NCBI GenBank assembly: GCA_903970565.1
Contig: CAJCJE010000480.1
Location: 1 to 6,387 of the forward strand
Source of the DNA: Candidatus Melainabacteria bacterium
GTDB lineage: Bacteria > Actinomycetota > Actinomycetes > Mycobacteriales > Pseudonocardiaceae
DNA: 6,387 nucleotides
Direction: 5' to 3'
In this document: in pieces, positions 5,177 to 6,387 of the stretch
How positions within the stretch are numbered: position 1 is the first letter of the stretch
How the letters are laid out: every line of letters starts with the position of its first letter
The notes under the pieces: model-generated
The model's input: only the letters and a program-made list of their open reading frames with translations
Told to the model about the DNA's origin: nothing
Database searches by the model: none
Translations under genes and position numbers: made by a program

Positions 5177-6387
5177 GTGGGCGGGTGGGCCCGACGTGGC
5201 GCGCTGCGGGCGATGCCGATCTTTGCGCCGATCCTTGTGGTCGGGCTCGTGCTGCTGGCCGGCTGTACCGACACACCTCCGCCGCCGCTGGTGTCGGCGA
5301 GTTCCTCGCTCGCACTGCCGACCGGGCCGACGGACACCTCGCAGGTGGTGGTCGGGGTGGACAGCATCACCGGCGGCTACAACCCGCACGCCATCGCCGA
5401 CCAGTCGCCGATCACCACGACCCTGGCCAGCATGTTGCTGCCCTCGGTGTTCCAGATCGCGCCGGACGGCACCCCCGAGCTGGACCCGAACCTGATGAAC
5501 TGGGCGCAGGTCACCAGTGCCGCCCCGTTCACCGTCACCTATTCGGTGCGCACGGACGCCTCCTGGTCGGACGGCACGCCGGTGGACGCCGCCGACTTCG
5601 TCTACCTGCGCGACCAGATGAGCAGCCAGCCCGGTGTCGTCGACGCGGCCGGCTACCAGTTGATCTCCAACATCGTCGCGCGGGACAACGGCAAGACCGT
5701 GCAGGTGACCTTCAGCAAGGCCTATCCCGGTTGGCGGTCACTGTTCGGTGACCTGCTGCCGGCGCATCTGCTCAAGGACGCGCCGGGCGGTTGGAACAAC
5801 GCCCTCGCCGACGGCTTCCCCGCCTCCGCCGGACCGTTCCAGGTGCAGACGCTCGACCAGGGGGCCGGTCAGATCGTGTTGCAGCGCAGCGACCGCTACT
5901 GGGGCAAGCCGAGCGTGCTTGACGAGATCGTGTTGACCAAGGCCGACAGCCACGGCACCGCCGAGTCTTTGCACAGCGGCGCCGACCAGCTCGCCTATGC
6001 CAACTCCAGCGCGGCGGGTCTGACCCTGTTGCAGCAGTTGGGTGGCTCGGTCAGCCTCAACGCCGTCGCCCAGCCGGAGCTGGCGACGGTGCTGCTGCGA
6101 CCGAGTTCGACCGCGTTGGCCAATCCGGTGGTGCGCGCCGCGGTGCTCGCCGCGCTGGACCGCAACGCGCTGATCACCGCCGGCACCGGAGGCGGCCCGG
6201 CCGCGCAGCCGCCCGCTGACGACCTGGTGCTCGCGCCGTCGATGTCCGGCTACGCCGCCACCATGCCGGCCAGTGGGCAGGCCGGGACGCCGAATCCGGC
6301 CTCGGTGAACCAGCTGCTGACCGAGGCCGGCTACACCAAGCCGGTCAATCCGCCGCCGGCCACGAACGTGCCGCTGAGCGACCCGAC
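5177..6387 (+). CDS. lpqW: LpqW-like lipoprotein, family-5 solute-binding-protein fold (truncated by window edge)
   Basis: The frame is open to the right edge; 403 residues are visible. The N-terminus is a lipoprotein signal: basic region with three Arg residues (WARRGALRA), hydrophobic stretch PIFAPILVVGLVLL, then lipobox LAGC with Cys30, followed by a Pro/Ser/Thr linker. The mature part resembles extracellular solute-binding protein family 5 (oligopeptide-binding type): GGYNPHAIADQ, LDPNLMNWAQV, SVRTDASWSDGTPVDAADF and YPGWRSLFGDLLPAHLLKD. In Mycobacterium tuberculosis typA is followed by lpqW (Rv1165-Rv1166); LpqW has this fold but affects phosphatidylinositol mannoside and lipoarabinomannan synthesis and is not known as a peptide importer. 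The same neighbour here supports LpqW, yet an ordinary peptide-binding lipoprotein cannot be excluded because the downstream genes are not visible. It would be anchored outside the cytoplasmic membrane. Confidence 0.85.
   Translation, partial: MGGWARRGALRAMPIFAPILVVGLVLLAGCTDTPPPPLVSASSSLALPTGPTDTSQVVVGVDSITGGYNPHAIADQSPITTTLASMLLPSVFQIAPDGTPELDPNLMNWAQVTSAAPFTVTYSVRTDASWSDGTPVDAADFVYLRDQMSSQPGVVDAAGYQLISNIVARDNGKTVQVTFSKAYPGWRSLFGDLLPAHLLKDAPGGWNNALADGFPASAGPFQVQTLDQGAGQIVLQRSDRYWGKPSVLDEIVLTKADSHGTAESLHSGADQLAYANSSAAGLTLLQQLGGSVSLNAVAQPELATVLLRPSSTALANPVVRAAVLAALDRNALITAGTGGGPAAQPPADDLVLAPSMSGYAATMPASGQAGTPNPASVNQLLTEAGYTKPVNPPPATNVPLSDP

Overview
This is a very GC-rich window with GTG starts, purine-rich Shine-Dalgarno sequences and almost every third codon position G or C, so it reads as chromosomal DNA of a high-GC actinobacterium. 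The adjacency of typA and an LpqW-like lipoprotein gene is an arrangement I know from Mycobacterium, so I lean towards the Mycobacteriales/Pseudonocardiales side. That placement is inference, not something the sequence proves. No insertion sequence, phage gene, tRNA, rRNA or CRISPR array is visible.

Layout. (1) Bases 3-572 (+) hold the catalytic end of a sensor histidine kinase whose N-terminus lies left of the window. (2) Bases 597-1562 (+), 24 bases downstream, encode a two-domain protein: an SRPBCC-like N-terminal half joined to a MutT-type Nudix hydrolase. (3) Bases 1618-2583 (-), convergent with the Nudix gene, encode a tryptophanyl-tRNA synthetase (trpS). (4) Bases 2584-2758 (-) are a compact regulatory leader for trpS: a near-consensus -10 box placed so that transcription would start at the A of an ATG, a 15-codon leader peptide with two consecutive Trp codons (MFAQRSQWWAAPRRP), a hairpin starting on the second Trp codon, a possible antiterminator pairing, and an 11-bp palindromic terminator hairpin before the trpS ribosome binding site. 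(5) Bases 2746-3059 form the divergent trpS/typA intergenic region, with three copies of a 12-bp repeat and a structured typA 5' leader. (6) Bases 3060-4988 (+) encode the ribosome-associated GTPase TypA/BipA. (7) Bases 4996-5070 hold a large inverted repeat just after typA. (8) Bases 5177-6387 (+) encode a family-5 solute-binding-protein-like lipoprotein, LpqW-like, running off the right edge.

How it fits together. The most interesting unit is the trpS leader. It has the parts of a classical ribosome-mediated transcription attenuator: when charged tRNA-Trp is scarce, a ribosome stalled on the paired Trp codons would free segment 2 to pair with segment 3 and prevent the terminator, allowing trpS expression. 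Control of this kind is established for actinobacterial trp operons and has been described for the auxiliary, indolmycin-resistant trpS of Streptomyces coelicolor. Together with divergent residues in the enzyme (KMAKS instead of KMSKS, Thr at a position that is Gln in Bacillus TrpRS), it suggests that this may be an inducible auxiliary TrpRS and not the only housekeeping copy. The other genes look like ordinary chromosomal functions: signalling, nucleotide-pool sanitation, translation/stress GTPase and cell-envelope lipoprotein.
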